Source: Psychrobacter immobilis
GTDB lineage: Bacteria; Pseudomonadota; Gammaproteobacteria; Pseudomonadales; Moraxellaceae
NCBI RefSeq assembly: GCF_904846285.1
Contig: NZ_CAJHAD010000010.1
Coordinates: 1 to 64,000, forward strand
Direction: 5' to 3'
DNA length: 64,000 bases
Shown: positions 46,827 to 55,598 of the stretch, piece after piece
Layout of the letters: every line of letters begins with the position of its first letter
How positions within the stretch are numbered: the stretch's first letter is position 1
Translations under genes and position numbers: made by a program
The notes under the pieces: model-generated
Databases searched by the model: none
What the model was told of the DNA's origin: nothing
The model's input: the letters and a program-made list of their open reading frames with translations, nothing else

Positions 46827-48986
46827 TTAATTCAATGCTGTTAAGGTTTGCTCAAACTCTGCGCGACCAATTTCACCCACTTGTTGATTGACCAATTGAC
46901 CGTCTTGATAATACAGCAATGCTGGCGGCCCAAATAATTTATAGCGCGCTAAGATTGCTTTTGAATCGGCTGTCGTTTCTGTGATATCAAGTCTTACTAA
47001 CTGCCAATCTTGCATCTGCGCTGGACGATTATGAAATAAGTTTTTATCCATAATCCGGCACTCAATACACCATTCGGCAGTGATGTCGACCAGCACTTTA
47101 GGGCTGGCGGCGATGATGGCATCTAACTCAGTCAGCGTAGTGACAGCTTTATCTGTGCTATTGCTTATCGCTGGTTGGCCAGTAGCGGTCTGCATCATTG
47201 GAGCAGCGCTTAATGACGCTAGCGGATGTAAGCTATCATCATTGCCCAATGCGGCGCCGACGATTAAACACGTTGCCCAAATACCAGCAATCAATCCTAG
47301 CGCTTGGGTGAGCATACGACCTTTGCCCAACCAGCGCCACGCCCACATCGCCACAACCATAAACCATAATGCCCATACCATCAGCATCACAGGCGAAATA
47401 AAGACGCGCTCAATTAATAACAACGCCACGGCAAAAAGCAGCAAAGCAAAACCTTGCTTAACCCAGTTCATCCACTCGCCAGCTTTAGGCATGATTTTAC
47501 CTTGGGTAGCACCGATTAAGATAAGCGGCGCTGATAAACCAAAACCCAGCATAAATAAGGCGGCAAAGCCAAGGAGCGGACTGCCAATCGTTGATACAGC
47601 AAGCAGTGCGCCAAATAAGGGTGCCGAAACACAAGGCGAAACTACGAGCGCCGATAAGAATCCAGCGATTAAACTGCCGCCCGTACTACCAAGTTTGCTA
47701 TCGCCTGCTTGGCTTAAACCCTGCATTTTGCTACTGATGAACCTTGGCAGACGAATGCTAAATATGCCCAACATATAAAGGGCTAATAAGACAAAAACGA
47801 TGGCAAACCCAAGCAAGATAATCGGATTTTGTAGCCAACCGATAATGCCTAACGATTCACCAAACACCGCAATGACCGCCCCCAAAATACCATAAGCGAT
47901 GGCAACACCAATCGCATAACTGCTGGTCAAAATAACACCGCGTTTTACCGTTGGATTGTCTTCACGCGCGACAATATTGGCAACAATCGGTAGCATCGGT
48001 AATACGCATGGCGTCAATGCTAAGCCTAACCCTGCCAAAAATAATAATACCAATGCCAGCCACGGATGCGAAGCCAAGCCAAAAGGATCGCTATTGATCG
48101 CATTATTGCCAATCACTGTATTACTGTCTGTTGCAGCATTATTTATGACAGCGTCATTGTTTGCTGCTCCACTTGTGACATTACCACCTATAACTTCTTC
48201 GTCTGCGCCAGAGATGGTATTGCTAGCACCAAGTTCTGCATCTAAAGCCGCATCATCTAACAAGGCATAATCAATCACCTCATCATCTGCCAAGGCTTGC
48301 GCTGCGGCAATATTATTAGAATCATCGGCATTTGCAGATAAAGGTTTGTCATTCGCAGGATTATTTTGCGCAGCGGAAATACTGGCGCTATTACCTGTAG
48401 ATTGTTGCGGCATGGCCGCGATATTGACCGTGGTTTTTATTTTCTCCGGTGGATAGCACAGACCAGCTTTGGCGCAGCCTTGCCAACCAATCGTCACAGC
48501 AGCATTATCTATAGCTTTACCATTACTACTGCTCAAAACGGTGCTGGCAACCATGTTAGCTTGGTCAAAAACTAATACTTGCCCAAAGGTTGGATCGTCG
48601 ATTGAGACTGGCTTTTGGCTAAAGGTAAAAGGTGCAGCTGTCACGCCAGCAGGCAGCGTCAGCTTAATTTGGTCTTTATAAACATAGTGCTCAGGGGTTA
48701 TGTCAAAGTTAATCGCTAAACGGGTGCCATTAGAAGTCGCCTTGGAAATACTATCCACCTGAAAAGCTTGATCTACTGGTAAAAATTTCGGCTGGGTAGC
48801 ACTTTTATTACCAAATAAATCTCCCAATCCTGCCGCTTGCGATGCCACTGGCGCAACCACTAGTCCAGTAGCGGTTAATCCCGTCAACAGTGAACTAACG
48901 CTTAAAGCAAATGCCAATAGATAAGATTTTTTTGAAGATCTATTTTCCGTTAATGACGGAGATTTTTCTGCGGTCTTAATGGACAT
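46827..48986 (-). CDS. dsbD: Thiol:disulfide interchange protein DsbD
   Basis: Carries electrons from cytosolic thioredoxin to periplasmic DsbC and related proteins. 719 residues. The N-terminal domain (to about 195) has the Cys pair in WQGCAKAGLCYPPEKI. A Ser/Asn/Ala/Asp-rich linker follows. Eight transmembrane segments include LALTPCVLPMLPI and VVSPCVSAPLFG, the two redox Cys of the membrane domain. The C-terminal thioredoxin-like domain has WCIEC. The substrate DsbC is encoded at 20 kb. TAGGTAGC precedes ATG 48986. A stand-alone copy of its N-terminal domain lies 63 bases upstream. Confidence 0.95.
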   Translation of the reverse strand: MSIKTAEKSPSLTENRSSKKSYLLAFALSVSSLLTGLTATGLVVAPVASQAAGLGDLFGNKSATQPKFLPVDQAFQVDSISKATSNGTRLAINFDITPEHYVYKDQIKLTLPAGVTAAPFTFSQKPVSIDDPTFGQVLVFDQANMVASTVLSSSNGKAIDNAAVTIGWQGCAKAGLCYPPEKIKTTVNIAAMPQQSTGNSASISAAQNNPANDKPLSANADDSNNIAAAQALADDEVIDYALLDDAALDAELGASNTISGADEEVIGGNVTSGAANNDAVINNAATDSNTVIGNNAINSDPFGLASHPWLALVLLFLAGLGLALTPCVLPMLPIVANIVAREDNPTVKRGVILTSSYAIGVAIAYGILGAVIAVFGESLGIIGWLQNPIILLGFAIVFVLLALYMLGIFSIRLPRFISSKMQGLSQAGDSKLGSTGGSLIAGFLSALVVSPCVSAPLFGALLAVSTIGSPLLGFAALFMLGFGLSAPLILIGATQGKIMPKAGEWMNWVKQGFALLLFAVALLLIERVFISPVMLMVWALWFMVVAMWAWRWLGKGRMLTQALGLIAGIWATCLIVGAALGNDDSLHPLASLSAAPMMQTATGQPAISNSTDKAVTTLTELDAIIAASPKVLVDITAEWCIECRIMDKNLFHNRPAQMQDWQLVRLDITETTADSKAILARYKLFGPPALLYYQDGQLVNQQVGEIGRAEFEQTLTALN

Positions 48987-49049
48987 GAAACGCTACCTAT
49001 TATTACCAAAATTCAAATTGACCCATTCGCTGTCTGTCTACGTGATTAT

Positions 49050-49601
49050 TTATTTACGTAGCGTAGCAATATTTACTGTGGTTTTTATTTTCTCTGGTGG
49101 ATAACACAGACCCGCTTTGGCACAGCCTTGCCAGCCAATGACAACCGGTACATTTTTGGCGCCTTTGCCATTATTGCTGGTCAGCGTGGTGGTGGCGATT
49201 ATATTTTTTTGGGTAAAGACCGGAACTTTCCCAAAGGTCGGATCATTAATAGCAACTGGCGACTGACTGAAGCTAAATGGCGTGGCACTGACGCCCTTAG
49301 GAAAGCTTACCGTAAGCTTATCTTTATAAACGTAATGGCCGGGCGTGATATCAAACGTAATCGATAGCTGCGTGCCTTTAGAGGTCGCTTTGGAAATACT
49401 ATCCACTTGAAAGGCTTTATCAACAGGCAAAAACTTTGATTGCGCAGCATTATTGTTGCCAAATAGCTCACCTAGTCCTGCTGCTTGCGCGCTCATTGAC
49501 AACCCTGTCATCAATGAGGTGCTCATAAGCGCAATTGCCAATACATGAGGTTTTTTAGCAAGGCGTTTATTGATAATTGACGTGGCTGTTTTTATGGACA
49601 T
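49050..49601 (-). CDS. Stand-alone DsbD N-terminal domain protein
   Basis: 183 residues: a signal peptide ending near SAQA, then only the DsbD alpha domain. Segments FLPVDKAFQVDSISKATS, PTFG and GWQGCAKAGLCYPPEKIKTT are nearly identical to the N-terminus of dsbD just downstream, and the redox Cys pair is kept. There is no membrane or thioredoxin domain. It reads first in what is probably an operon with dsbD (gap 63 bases). A tandem duplication is the simplest origin. It could accept electrons from DsbD and pass them to a different partner, but this is inference. AGGTAGGTATTT supports the ATG. Confidence 0.85.
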   Translation of the reverse strand: MSIKTATSIINKRLAKKPHVLAIALMSTSLMTGLSMSAQAAGLGELFGNNNAAQSKFLPVDKAFQVDSISKATSKGTQLSITFDITPGHYVYKDKLTVSFPKGVSATPFSFSQSPVAINDPTFGKVPVFTQKNIIATTTLTSNNGKGAKNVPVVIGWQGCAKAGLCYPPEKIKTTVNIATLRK

Positions 49602-49776
49602 AAATACCTACCTTTGATGATGGAGTTTAATAACTGACTATAATAATGAGCACACTACAAAAGAAACGCAGTGCTACTGCGAGGAATTTTGCGCAGCCTC
49701 TGTCTGCGTAGGCACAGCAAGCAAGGAAAATTTATCCCAGTAGCACGTTTATATACTTAGTTTATGTCTTAATAAA

Positions 49777-49812
49777 AAATATCAACCAATAAAGCCTTAT
49801 TGGTTGATATTT
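49777..49812 (-). terminator. Terminator after gspG
   Basis: A perfect 16-bp stem, AAATATCAACCAATAA and TTATTGGTTGATATTT, around AGCC, with a T-run on the minus strand. It lies 87 bases past the gspG stop. Confidence 0.85.
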
Positions 49813-49898
49813 AGAAAATATAAACGGCGCTTTAACCGATAAAGTGTCATTATTAGAAAATAACAGACTGCTTATCTCTAACCACTTTAAGGCCAAAC

Positions 49899-50444
49899 TT
49901 ATAGCTGGGCATAAAGGTCAGCGTCTTGCCCTTCACCGCCCTGCTGTCCATCTGCACCCAACGAAAACAAATCATAAGGTCGACCTTCGCTACCTGGCGC
50001 CACATATTGCAATTCGTTTTCCCAACCATCGGTCGGATAACCACCTTTGATATAACCGCCATCAGGATAGTTTTTGGCTTCTGCTGGCGGTGTGGTTAGC
50101 GCTTCTAAACCTTGCGCCGTAGTTGGATAACGCGAATTATCAACCTTGTACATATCAAGAGCATTAGATACGGTCGCAAGCGCCGTTTCAGTGGTTTTGA
50201 CGCGAGCTTTATCACTTTGTCCAACCACTTTCGGCACCACCAAACCTGCAAGAATGGCCAGAATCACAATCACTACCATAATTTCAATAAGAGTAAATCC
50301 AGATTGACTATTACGCAATGGCAATGGCTGACTGGCTCTCGTAGAAGCTGGCTTATTGTCGCTAATACTTTCTGCTTGAGATTTATAATCAGTCTTAGCG
50401 TTTTTTGGTAGGGTATTTACTTGAATGGTGTCAATTATAGTCAT
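49899..50444 (-). CDS. gspG: Type II secretion major pseudopilin GspG
   Basis: 181 residues. Prepilin motif SGFTLIEIMVVIVILAILAGLVVPKVVG, then the GspG signature KTTETALATVSNALDMYKVDNSRYPTTAQGLEAL and a Gly/Asp-rich C-terminus (GADGQQGGEGQDADL) that holds the calcium site. The leader to the cleavage Gly is about 48 residues, much longer than the usual 6-10, if ATG 50444 is the start. No ATG lies nearer; TTG codons shortly before RNSQSG are alternatives without a visible RBS. gspF follows separately on the same strand upstream, and gspE is 10 kb away. Confidence 0.9.
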   Translation of the reverse strand: MTIIDTIQVNTLPKNAKTDYKSQAESISDNKPASTRASQPLPLRNSQSGFTLIEIMVVIVILAILAGLVVPKVVGQSDKARVKTTETALATVSNALDMYKVDNSRYPTTAQGLEALTTPPAEAKNYPDGGYIKGGYPTDGWENELQYVAPGSEGRPYDLFSLGADGQQGGEGQDADLYAQL

Positions 50445-50875
50445 CGCTTTGTCATCGCTTTTGGTATCAGGTGATATAAATAGTGAATGTGGTGTTCAGA
50501 GCGCTTTCATCAGTTGGCGATAGATTAATGAACACTAAACCGTTTATCACTATAAACCATGCTTTTATTTTTATCCAGCGCTACGGTAGCTTGTTATTGA
50601 TGGCGATTTTTATTTATTGAAAGAGGCAGCGGATAATTTGATGACAGCTAATATTGCTAAGCACGAAGTATATTTACAAATACAGATTATCTAGACGTGG
50701 CTTTTGACTAATGCTTACTATAGCGTGCCAATTGGTTTAGCTCTAGTAAAAACACGCCGCTGTCAACAATCTACAACAGTAAGCAAAGCTTAAGAAAGTT
50801 AATGGAAGTTTTAGCAAGATAGAGGTAATGAGGTTTGATTTAGATGGAGAAAATTCAAGAAGGTTTAGATATTTA
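50445..50875. other. Intergenic region gspF - gspG
   Basis: 431 bases between the gspF stop and the gspG start, both on the minus strand. It presumably holds a gspG promoter. No terminator after gspF and no small gene was recognised. Confidence 0.4.
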
Positions 50876-52078
50876 CTAACCTGCCAAATCATTCATATTC
50901 ACAATCGGCAGCATCACCGCCATCACAATAATCATCACCACCACACCCATGAGCACTAGCATTAATGGCTCAAGTAACGACAGCAAGGTGCTAATAAAGT
51001 TTGTGGCTTCCGCTTCTTGCATATTAGCGGCGCGGCTGAGCATGTTTTCAAGCTCGCCTGAGTTTTCACCACTTTTAATCATTTGTACCATCATCGGCGG
51101 AAAGTAATTGGATTTATCTAATTGACTCGATAAGCTTGAACCTTCCGTCACCCTATCGGCTGCGGTAATAATGGTTTTTTGAATATGTAAATTGGTTGTT
51201 ACCGCCGCGCCTATATGTAATGCCTCAATCAGCGGCACACCCGAGCGCACCAATATCGCAAGCGTACTGGCAAAACGTGCGGCATTAAGCCCTTTTGATA
51301 GGCGCGCCAATATCGGTAGCCTGAGCACAATACTGTCTATCGCTAATTTACCCGCTTGGGTTTGCGCAAAGCGATAAAACAAAAACGCTGCCCCTGCCAA
51401 TACCAATAGCATCAGCCACCACCACTGCGTAATGATGTTTGATAAGCTCAGGACAATTTGGGTAATGAGCGGTAGCGCTTGCTCAGATTGCTCAAATACT
51501 TTGACAATTTTGGGCACTACAAAGCTCATCAAGCCCATAATCACCCCGACTGCCATTACCATCAGCACAATCGGATAGACCATTGCGCCTTGTATTTTCT
51601 TCTGTAAAGCAAAACGGTTTTCGGTGTAATCTGCCAATTGATTGAGAATTAAATCTAAGTGACCAGACTTCTCACCTGCCGCAATGGTAGCAATATACAA
51701 CGGCGGAAAACTGGCGGCTTGTTGCAGAGCGCGCGCCAAGCTCAAACCTTCTAGCACATGCGAGCGTACGGCAAGCATAAGTGATTTAATGTGAGTTTTT
51801 GGCGATTGTTTGGCGACGGCGGCAAGCGTTTCCTCTAAAGGAATACCGGCGGCAAGTAATACTGATAATTGACGGGTCAGCAACGCCAATTCATAAGCAG
51901 AGGGTTTTTTATAGCGGTTTTTATTTTGGCTTTTTCGGTCATTGACAGCTGTGACTTCAACAGGCGTCCATTGTTTATCACGCAGCTGCTGGCGTACTTG
52001 CCGCGCAGAATCGCCTTCAAGTAAGCCTTTTTGGACACTGCCATGGTCGTCTAACGCTTTATAATGATAAGCGGGCAT
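50876..52078 (-). CDS. gspF: Type II secretion inner membrane protein GspF
   Basis: 400 residues, the usual length. N-terminal MPAYHYKALDDHGSVQKGLLEGDSARQVRQQLRD-type domain, then two T2SSF domains, each with a cytoplasmic helical bundle (ALLTRQLSVLLAAGIPLEETLAA and FASTLAILVRSGVPLIEALHIG). Three transmembrane segments are near 175, 225 and 375. It forms the platform that couples GspE ATPase to pseudopilus growth. It is not PilC because it groups with GspF by the N-terminal YKALD motif and neighbouring gspG. Confidence 0.92.
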   Translation of the reverse strand: MPAYHYKALDDHGSVQKGLLEGDSARQVRQQLRDKQWTPVEVTAVNDRKSQNKNRYKKPSAYELALLTRQLSVLLAAGIPLEETLAAVAKQSPKTHIKSLMLAVRSHVLEGLSLARALQQAASFPPLYIATIAAGEKSGHLDLILNQLADYTENRFALQKKIQGAMVYPIVLMVMAVGVIMGLMSFVVPKIVKVFEQSEQALPLITQIVLSLSNIITQWWWLMLLVLAGAAFLFYRFAQTQAGKLAIDSIVLRLPILARLSKGLNAARFASTLAILVRSGVPLIEALHIGAAVTTNLHIQKTIITAADRVTEGSSLSSQLDKSNYFPPMMVQMIKSGENSGELENMLSRAANMQEAEATNFISTLLSLLEPLMLVLMGVVVMIIVMAVMLPIVNMNDLAG

Positions 52079-52173
52079 AGCAGCGAATATCCTAAGGTGG
52101 TCAATTAAAAATGAGTATAAATCAGGTTTTACAGAGAAAGTGTATTTAGAATTAATATCTTAGAATTAACATC

Positions 52174-53277
52174 TTAGAAAAGCGGCGTAGAATCACTACT
52201 ATCTGGCATTAAGCCTTGTAATAGTAAAACATCTAAATGCTGTTGTTGTAGCTTTTTATCGAAATCATTGACCTCAGCAATCAGCATTCTCTCGATACGC
52301 TTGTCACTGGCAAATACGCTCAACCTTGCACAAATAACCGCCAATTGATAAATACGTTTTTTACAATAACTATCCAAACCTTGCAGCAATCTCACCATAT
52401 GCGGCGTCTCAAGACTGGCGTATTCATAATCGCTCACGACCTGCGGACCAAGTGCTGTAACACCATAACTGATAGACAGATGGGCGCAAAAGTAGCAGCT
52501 GAATAAGTAACCAACCACATGACCAAGATAATAAGCGCGGTCATAAGTAAAACTACTGACCCCAAAATGGCCGAGAACATAACTGTTCAAACTGCCTTGA
52601 TCTAGAATAGGCTTGTCATGCTTGAGCTTACCAACGGTAGCAAAGCGCAGTGGATTATGTCCATCTTGCGTCGTTAGCTGCCAACCGGCCGGCTGCTGAG
52701 CGGGCATATGACGCACAATATCTTCGATAATATCATCGACCACATGCAACTGCTGCCATAAACGCTCTAGCCCATCGGTATCCATGAGACCACGTTTATC
52801 AAGTTGCTGCGCCAGTAAATATTGCTGATATTCTGCAAACTGTGTTTTCAGTGTTTGCACAAGATAAGTAGGACGAGTCGCAGCAGACGCCATATAGAGC
52901 TGGCGCGTACGTTCATGCTGAGCGCGATAAAGTGCCACACGTTGGACGGCGACATTGGTATCGCTAGTAGCAGTATTCAGGGTTTGATTGGTAGGTATTT
53001 GATTAGCAGATATTTGATTAGTAATATTTAGATGTGATTGCTCGGCACTTAATTCAGAATTTGACTCAACATTTGGCAAGGTAAATAATGCCAACAATGC
53101 TGCTTTATCAAGCGCAGCCGTTATCTGACCTTTTTGCTTATTTTTTACCGCCCGTTGGTTATTCTGAGCCTTAACTTTAACGTCTTTTTCATTAACGCTG
53201 TTTTTATGGATAACAGACGTAGTAGCGCCTTTAGTGTCATTTAAGGTTCTGGTTGGTTTAGCGGTCGGTTCAGTCAT
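52174..53277 (-). CDS. Protein of unknown function
   Basis: 367 residues; I do not recognise a family. The N-terminal ~110 residues are low-complexity (Lys/Asn/Thr-rich, then a pentapeptide-like NQISA-NQIPT-NQTLN run encoded by a 15-bp repeat). The rest (120-367) looks like an all-alpha globular domain with amphipathic helices, an aromatic/Cys-rich segment YYLGHVVGYLFSCYFCAHLS, and a helical C-terminus. No signal peptide is seen, and the segment with Cys is only weakly membrane-like. The gene ends 95 bases before gspF on the same strand. No clear RBS precedes ATG 53277. Probably a lineage-restricted gene. Confidence 0.7.
   Translation of the reverse strand: MTEPTAKPTRTLNDTKGATTSVIHKNSVNEKDVKVKAQNNQRAVKNKQKGQITAALDKAALLALFTLPNVESNSELSAEQSHLNITNQISANQIPTNQTLNTATSDTNVAVQRVALYRAQHERTRQLYMASAATRPTYLVQTLKTQFAEYQQYLLAQQLDKRGLMDTDGLERLWQQLHVVDDIIEDIVRHMPAQQPAGWQLTTQDGHNPLRFATVGKLKHDKPILDQGSLNSYVLGHFGVSSFTYDRAYYLGHVVGYLFSCYFCAHLSISYGVTALGPQVVSDYEYASLETPHMVRLLQGLDSYCKKRIYQLAVICARLSVFASDKRIERMLIAEVNDFDKKLQQQHLDVLLLQGLMPDSSDSTPLF
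52983..53027 (-). repeat. Imperfect 15-bp tandem repeat, three copies
   Basis: Units TTTGATTGGTAGGTA, TTTGATTAGCAGATA and TTTGATTAGTAATAT (plus strand) lie inside the unknown gene and encode repeated Asn-Gln pentapeptides. The frame is kept. Confidence 0.8.
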
Positions 53278-53603
53278 AAAATACCATCAGCTGCAAAAAA
53301 TCAATATCGCCCAAGACATATCAGCTATCACTATCGCATTGCTCTCATACCATGAGATTGGGATATAACACGCTAAGGATTATCGCATCAACATATTTAT
53401 CTTGGGCAACTCATGATTCTATAGTACCTGAACCTTAGTACGTTGTCAGCTGTCCATCATCGAAATACTAAGCATTAAAATCAGTGACAAAGGGTGTGTT
53501 AAAAAGCGATAACTTCCAATCAATAATGACCATTTAGCAAAAAAAGCACTCCGCAATAAATAGCCTGAGCGCTTTTTAAAGATGTACGGCAGTTGAGAGC
53601 TAA
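53278..53603. other. Intergenic region AraC regulator - unknown gene
   Basis: 326 bases with the AraC gene terminator (53540-53577). The remainder probably holds the promoter of the unknown gene. Nothing else was recognised. Confidence 0.4.
53540..53577 (-). terminator. Terminator after AraC-type regulator
   Basis: AAAAAGCACTC and GAGCGCTTTTT pair with one mismatch around a loop of about 15 bases, and A-rich/T-rich flanks follow. Confidence 0.6.
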
Positions 53604-54539
53604 CTAAGCGAGCGTTTGTTGCTGATACTGTTGGCGATAGGCTTTTGGCGATACACCATAGACACGCTTAAAGGCTTGGCTAAAGGTTGAGTCTGAAGCG
53701 TATCCGACCAATTCACTGATACGGCCAATACTATTTTGCTGCAAACGCAGATAACGCGCGGCTAAGCGTAAGCGATAATCCAGTAAATAGGTCAATGGCG
53801 GTATACCAACCACCTCTTTAAAACGCTGCGCAAAGCTTGAGCGTGACATTCCTGCCACCTCAGCAAGCTTATGAATCGTCCAGCTTTGGTCTGGCGACTC
53901 ATGCATCGCTATCAACGCTTTGGTTAAAAACGGATCCTTCATGGCTTTTAGCCAATTATCGGTGGCTTCAGGCAGACTTTCAATATACACCCGCAGACAT
54001 TCAATCATCATAATACTGGCCCAATGATTGATGACCGCAGCTTTACCCATACGCTCGCGCTCAGCCTCTAGCGTCAGTAGCCTAATCTCAACATCAATGA
54101 CTTCAAACCGACCATCAGAATCATCATTAATTTCAGGCAATATTGCTGGCAGCATTGACAATAAAGGCCGAATCATGGCCTTGTCGTACTTACACTCGAT
54201 TAATATCAATGACGCTTCAGAATCACCGTCACCCTTCACATCCAGCGTATGCTCTTTACAGTTTATCAGTAACTCATCCAACGCCTGAGCCTCATCACCA
54301 CGATGATTTAGCGCATAACTCACATGCTGATGCGAACTTGGAATCATAATCATGTCACCAGCTCGCGTTTCTCGTGGGCCGTTGCCGACATCGATACAAA
54401 AACCACCAGACATGACCAAATAAAATAAAATCGTATCTTGTCTGGTGATTGAGTAAGACCAATTACCCACGCCATTTAAACGATAATATTTCGTTTCGAA
54501 TAAATGCACATTTTCTAGCAACACGCTCAGTGCGTCCAT
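53604..54539 (-). CDS. AraC family transcriptional regulator
   Basis: 311 residues. An N-terminal cupin-type sensing domain (about 20-170; IDVGNGPRETRAGDMIMIPSSHQH) is followed by two helix-turn-helix motifs (WTIHKLAEVAGMSRSSFAQRF and GRISELVGYASDSTFSQAFKR) ending with the AraC signature YGVSPKAYRQQY. The layout is that of the RclR/cupin_6 subgroup, whose members often control neighbouring oxidoreductase or stress genes. No such neighbour lies here, so the target is unknown. GGAAGTAATCG precedes ATG 54539. Confidence 0.88.
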   Translation of the reverse strand: MDALSVLLENVHLFETKYYRLNGVGNWSYSITRQDTILFYLVMSGGFCIDVGNGPRETRAGDMIMIPSSHQHVSYALNHRGDEAQALDELLINCKEHTLDVKGDGDSEASLILIECKYDKAMIRPLLSMLPAILPEINDDSDGRFEVIDVEIRLLTLEAERERMGKAAVINHWASIMMIECLRVYIESLPEATDNWLKAMKDPFLTKALIAMHESPDQSWTIHKLAEVAGMSRSSFAQRFKEVVGIPPLTYLLDYRLRLAARYLRLQQNSIGRISELVGYASDSTFSQAFKRVYGVSPKAYRQQYQQQTLA

Positions 54540-54989
54540 CGATTACTTCCTCAGTAATTGGTACTCAATATAGTAAATCTTAAATAATAGAAATACAGCG
54601 CTTATCACTGCAAAGTCTTTTAAAGTAATTCGGTAACAATTTTAATTTTTATTTTATAAGCTTTTAATTTTTGATAAAGTCGAAGCAAAGAAATAAATAA
54701 AAATATTGAGTAAATAATTTAATGTGACAGCTGAATTTAGCAAGGGTTAACAAATAATAGAAAATTGGCGAGCACATCTATCATAGGAAAAAAAGCGAAA
54801 AAAGGCTAGCAGATGCTTAAGTCTTTAAATGTCTCATAAGTTTATAACTTATAACAAGTAAAGCAGCATGATAATTTAATAGTTTTGATTTATATCAAAC
54901 AGACAGGCACAAAAAAAATGCCAATAAAGGCAAACAGAGTTATTTTATTATTTTTGAATTTAATAAGGAAGGTAATGCAGAATAAAATA
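54540..54989. other. AT-rich intergenic region between AraC gene and tRNA cluster
   Basis: 450 bases, strongly AT-rich. It carries a terminator-like hairpin for the tRNA operon at 54911-54932 and presumably the AraC gene promoter. No gene was seen. Confidence 0.45.
54911..54932 (-). terminator. Probable terminator of the tRNA operon
   Basis: On the minus strand TGCC-TTTATT-GGCA is followed by eight T. The stem is short, but it lies about 60 bases past tRNA-His. Confidence 0.5.
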
Positions 54990-55066
54990 TGGGGCGACTG
55001 ATGGGACTCGAACCCACGACAACCGAGATCACAACCCGGGGCTCTACCAACTGAGCTACAACCGCC
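54990..55066 (-). tRNA. tRNA-His (GUG)
   Basis: 77 bases with encoded CCA. The acceptor stem is GCGGTTG/CAGTCGC with the extra G at position -1 and C73 opposite, the hallmark of tRNA-His. The D-arm begins TAGCTCAG, the anticodon loop is TTGTGAT (GTG), and the T-arm contains GTTCGAGTC. Confidence 0.97.
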
Positions 55067-55104
55067 ATAACTATTGCCAAGAAAGGCAAGATTGACAGGC
55101 TAAA

Positions 55105-55181
55105 TGGTGCGCCTGGCAGGATTCGAACCTGCGGCCACCTCCTTAGAAGGGAGATGCTCTATCCAACTGAGCTACAGGCGC
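55105..55181 (-). tRNA. tRNA-Arg (UCU)
   Basis: 77 bases including CCA. Acceptor stem GCGCCTG/CAGGCGC, anticodon loop CTTCTAA (TCT), T-loop GGTTCGAATCC. It lies 38 bases before tRNA-His on the same strand. Confidence 0.97.
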
Positions 55182-55274
55182 TCTTAGAGGACTTTTATAT
55201 ATCTTGGCAAGTTTAGCATAGTAGAAACTAAACCATTATACATAAAAAAAAGCCTGTAAGGCTCTTTAAATAGA

Positions 55275-55351
<77 letters not shown>

Positions 55352-55439
55352 AAATTCTCTATTATCACGATAGTTTGTCACTTAACTCGTTATCGGTAAC
55401 ACCGCTAACTTGTTAATGTTCCTTGCTATCGAGGTGCAC

Positions 55440-55468
55440 ATATTAAGGGGTAAAGCCGGTTGTGTCAA
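55440..55468 (-). promoter_or_regulatory. Strong sigma-70 promoter of the tRNA cluster
   Basis: TTGACA (55468-55463), a 17-base spacer and TAATAT (55445-55440) on the minus strand, followed by a GC-containing discriminator (GTGCACCTCG) such as stringently controlled promoters have. It would start near 55433, about 80 bases before tRNA-Pro. Confidence 0.85.
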
Positions 55469-55598
55469 CACCTATTTTTGATTATTTTCAAAGAATCGTT
55501 AAATTCTTTTAAAAACCTTAAATCTTCCTGCAAATAGTGCTAGTACAACGTTGATTTTTACTAACCATAATACATACTGTCGTTTTCAACAGCGCTCA

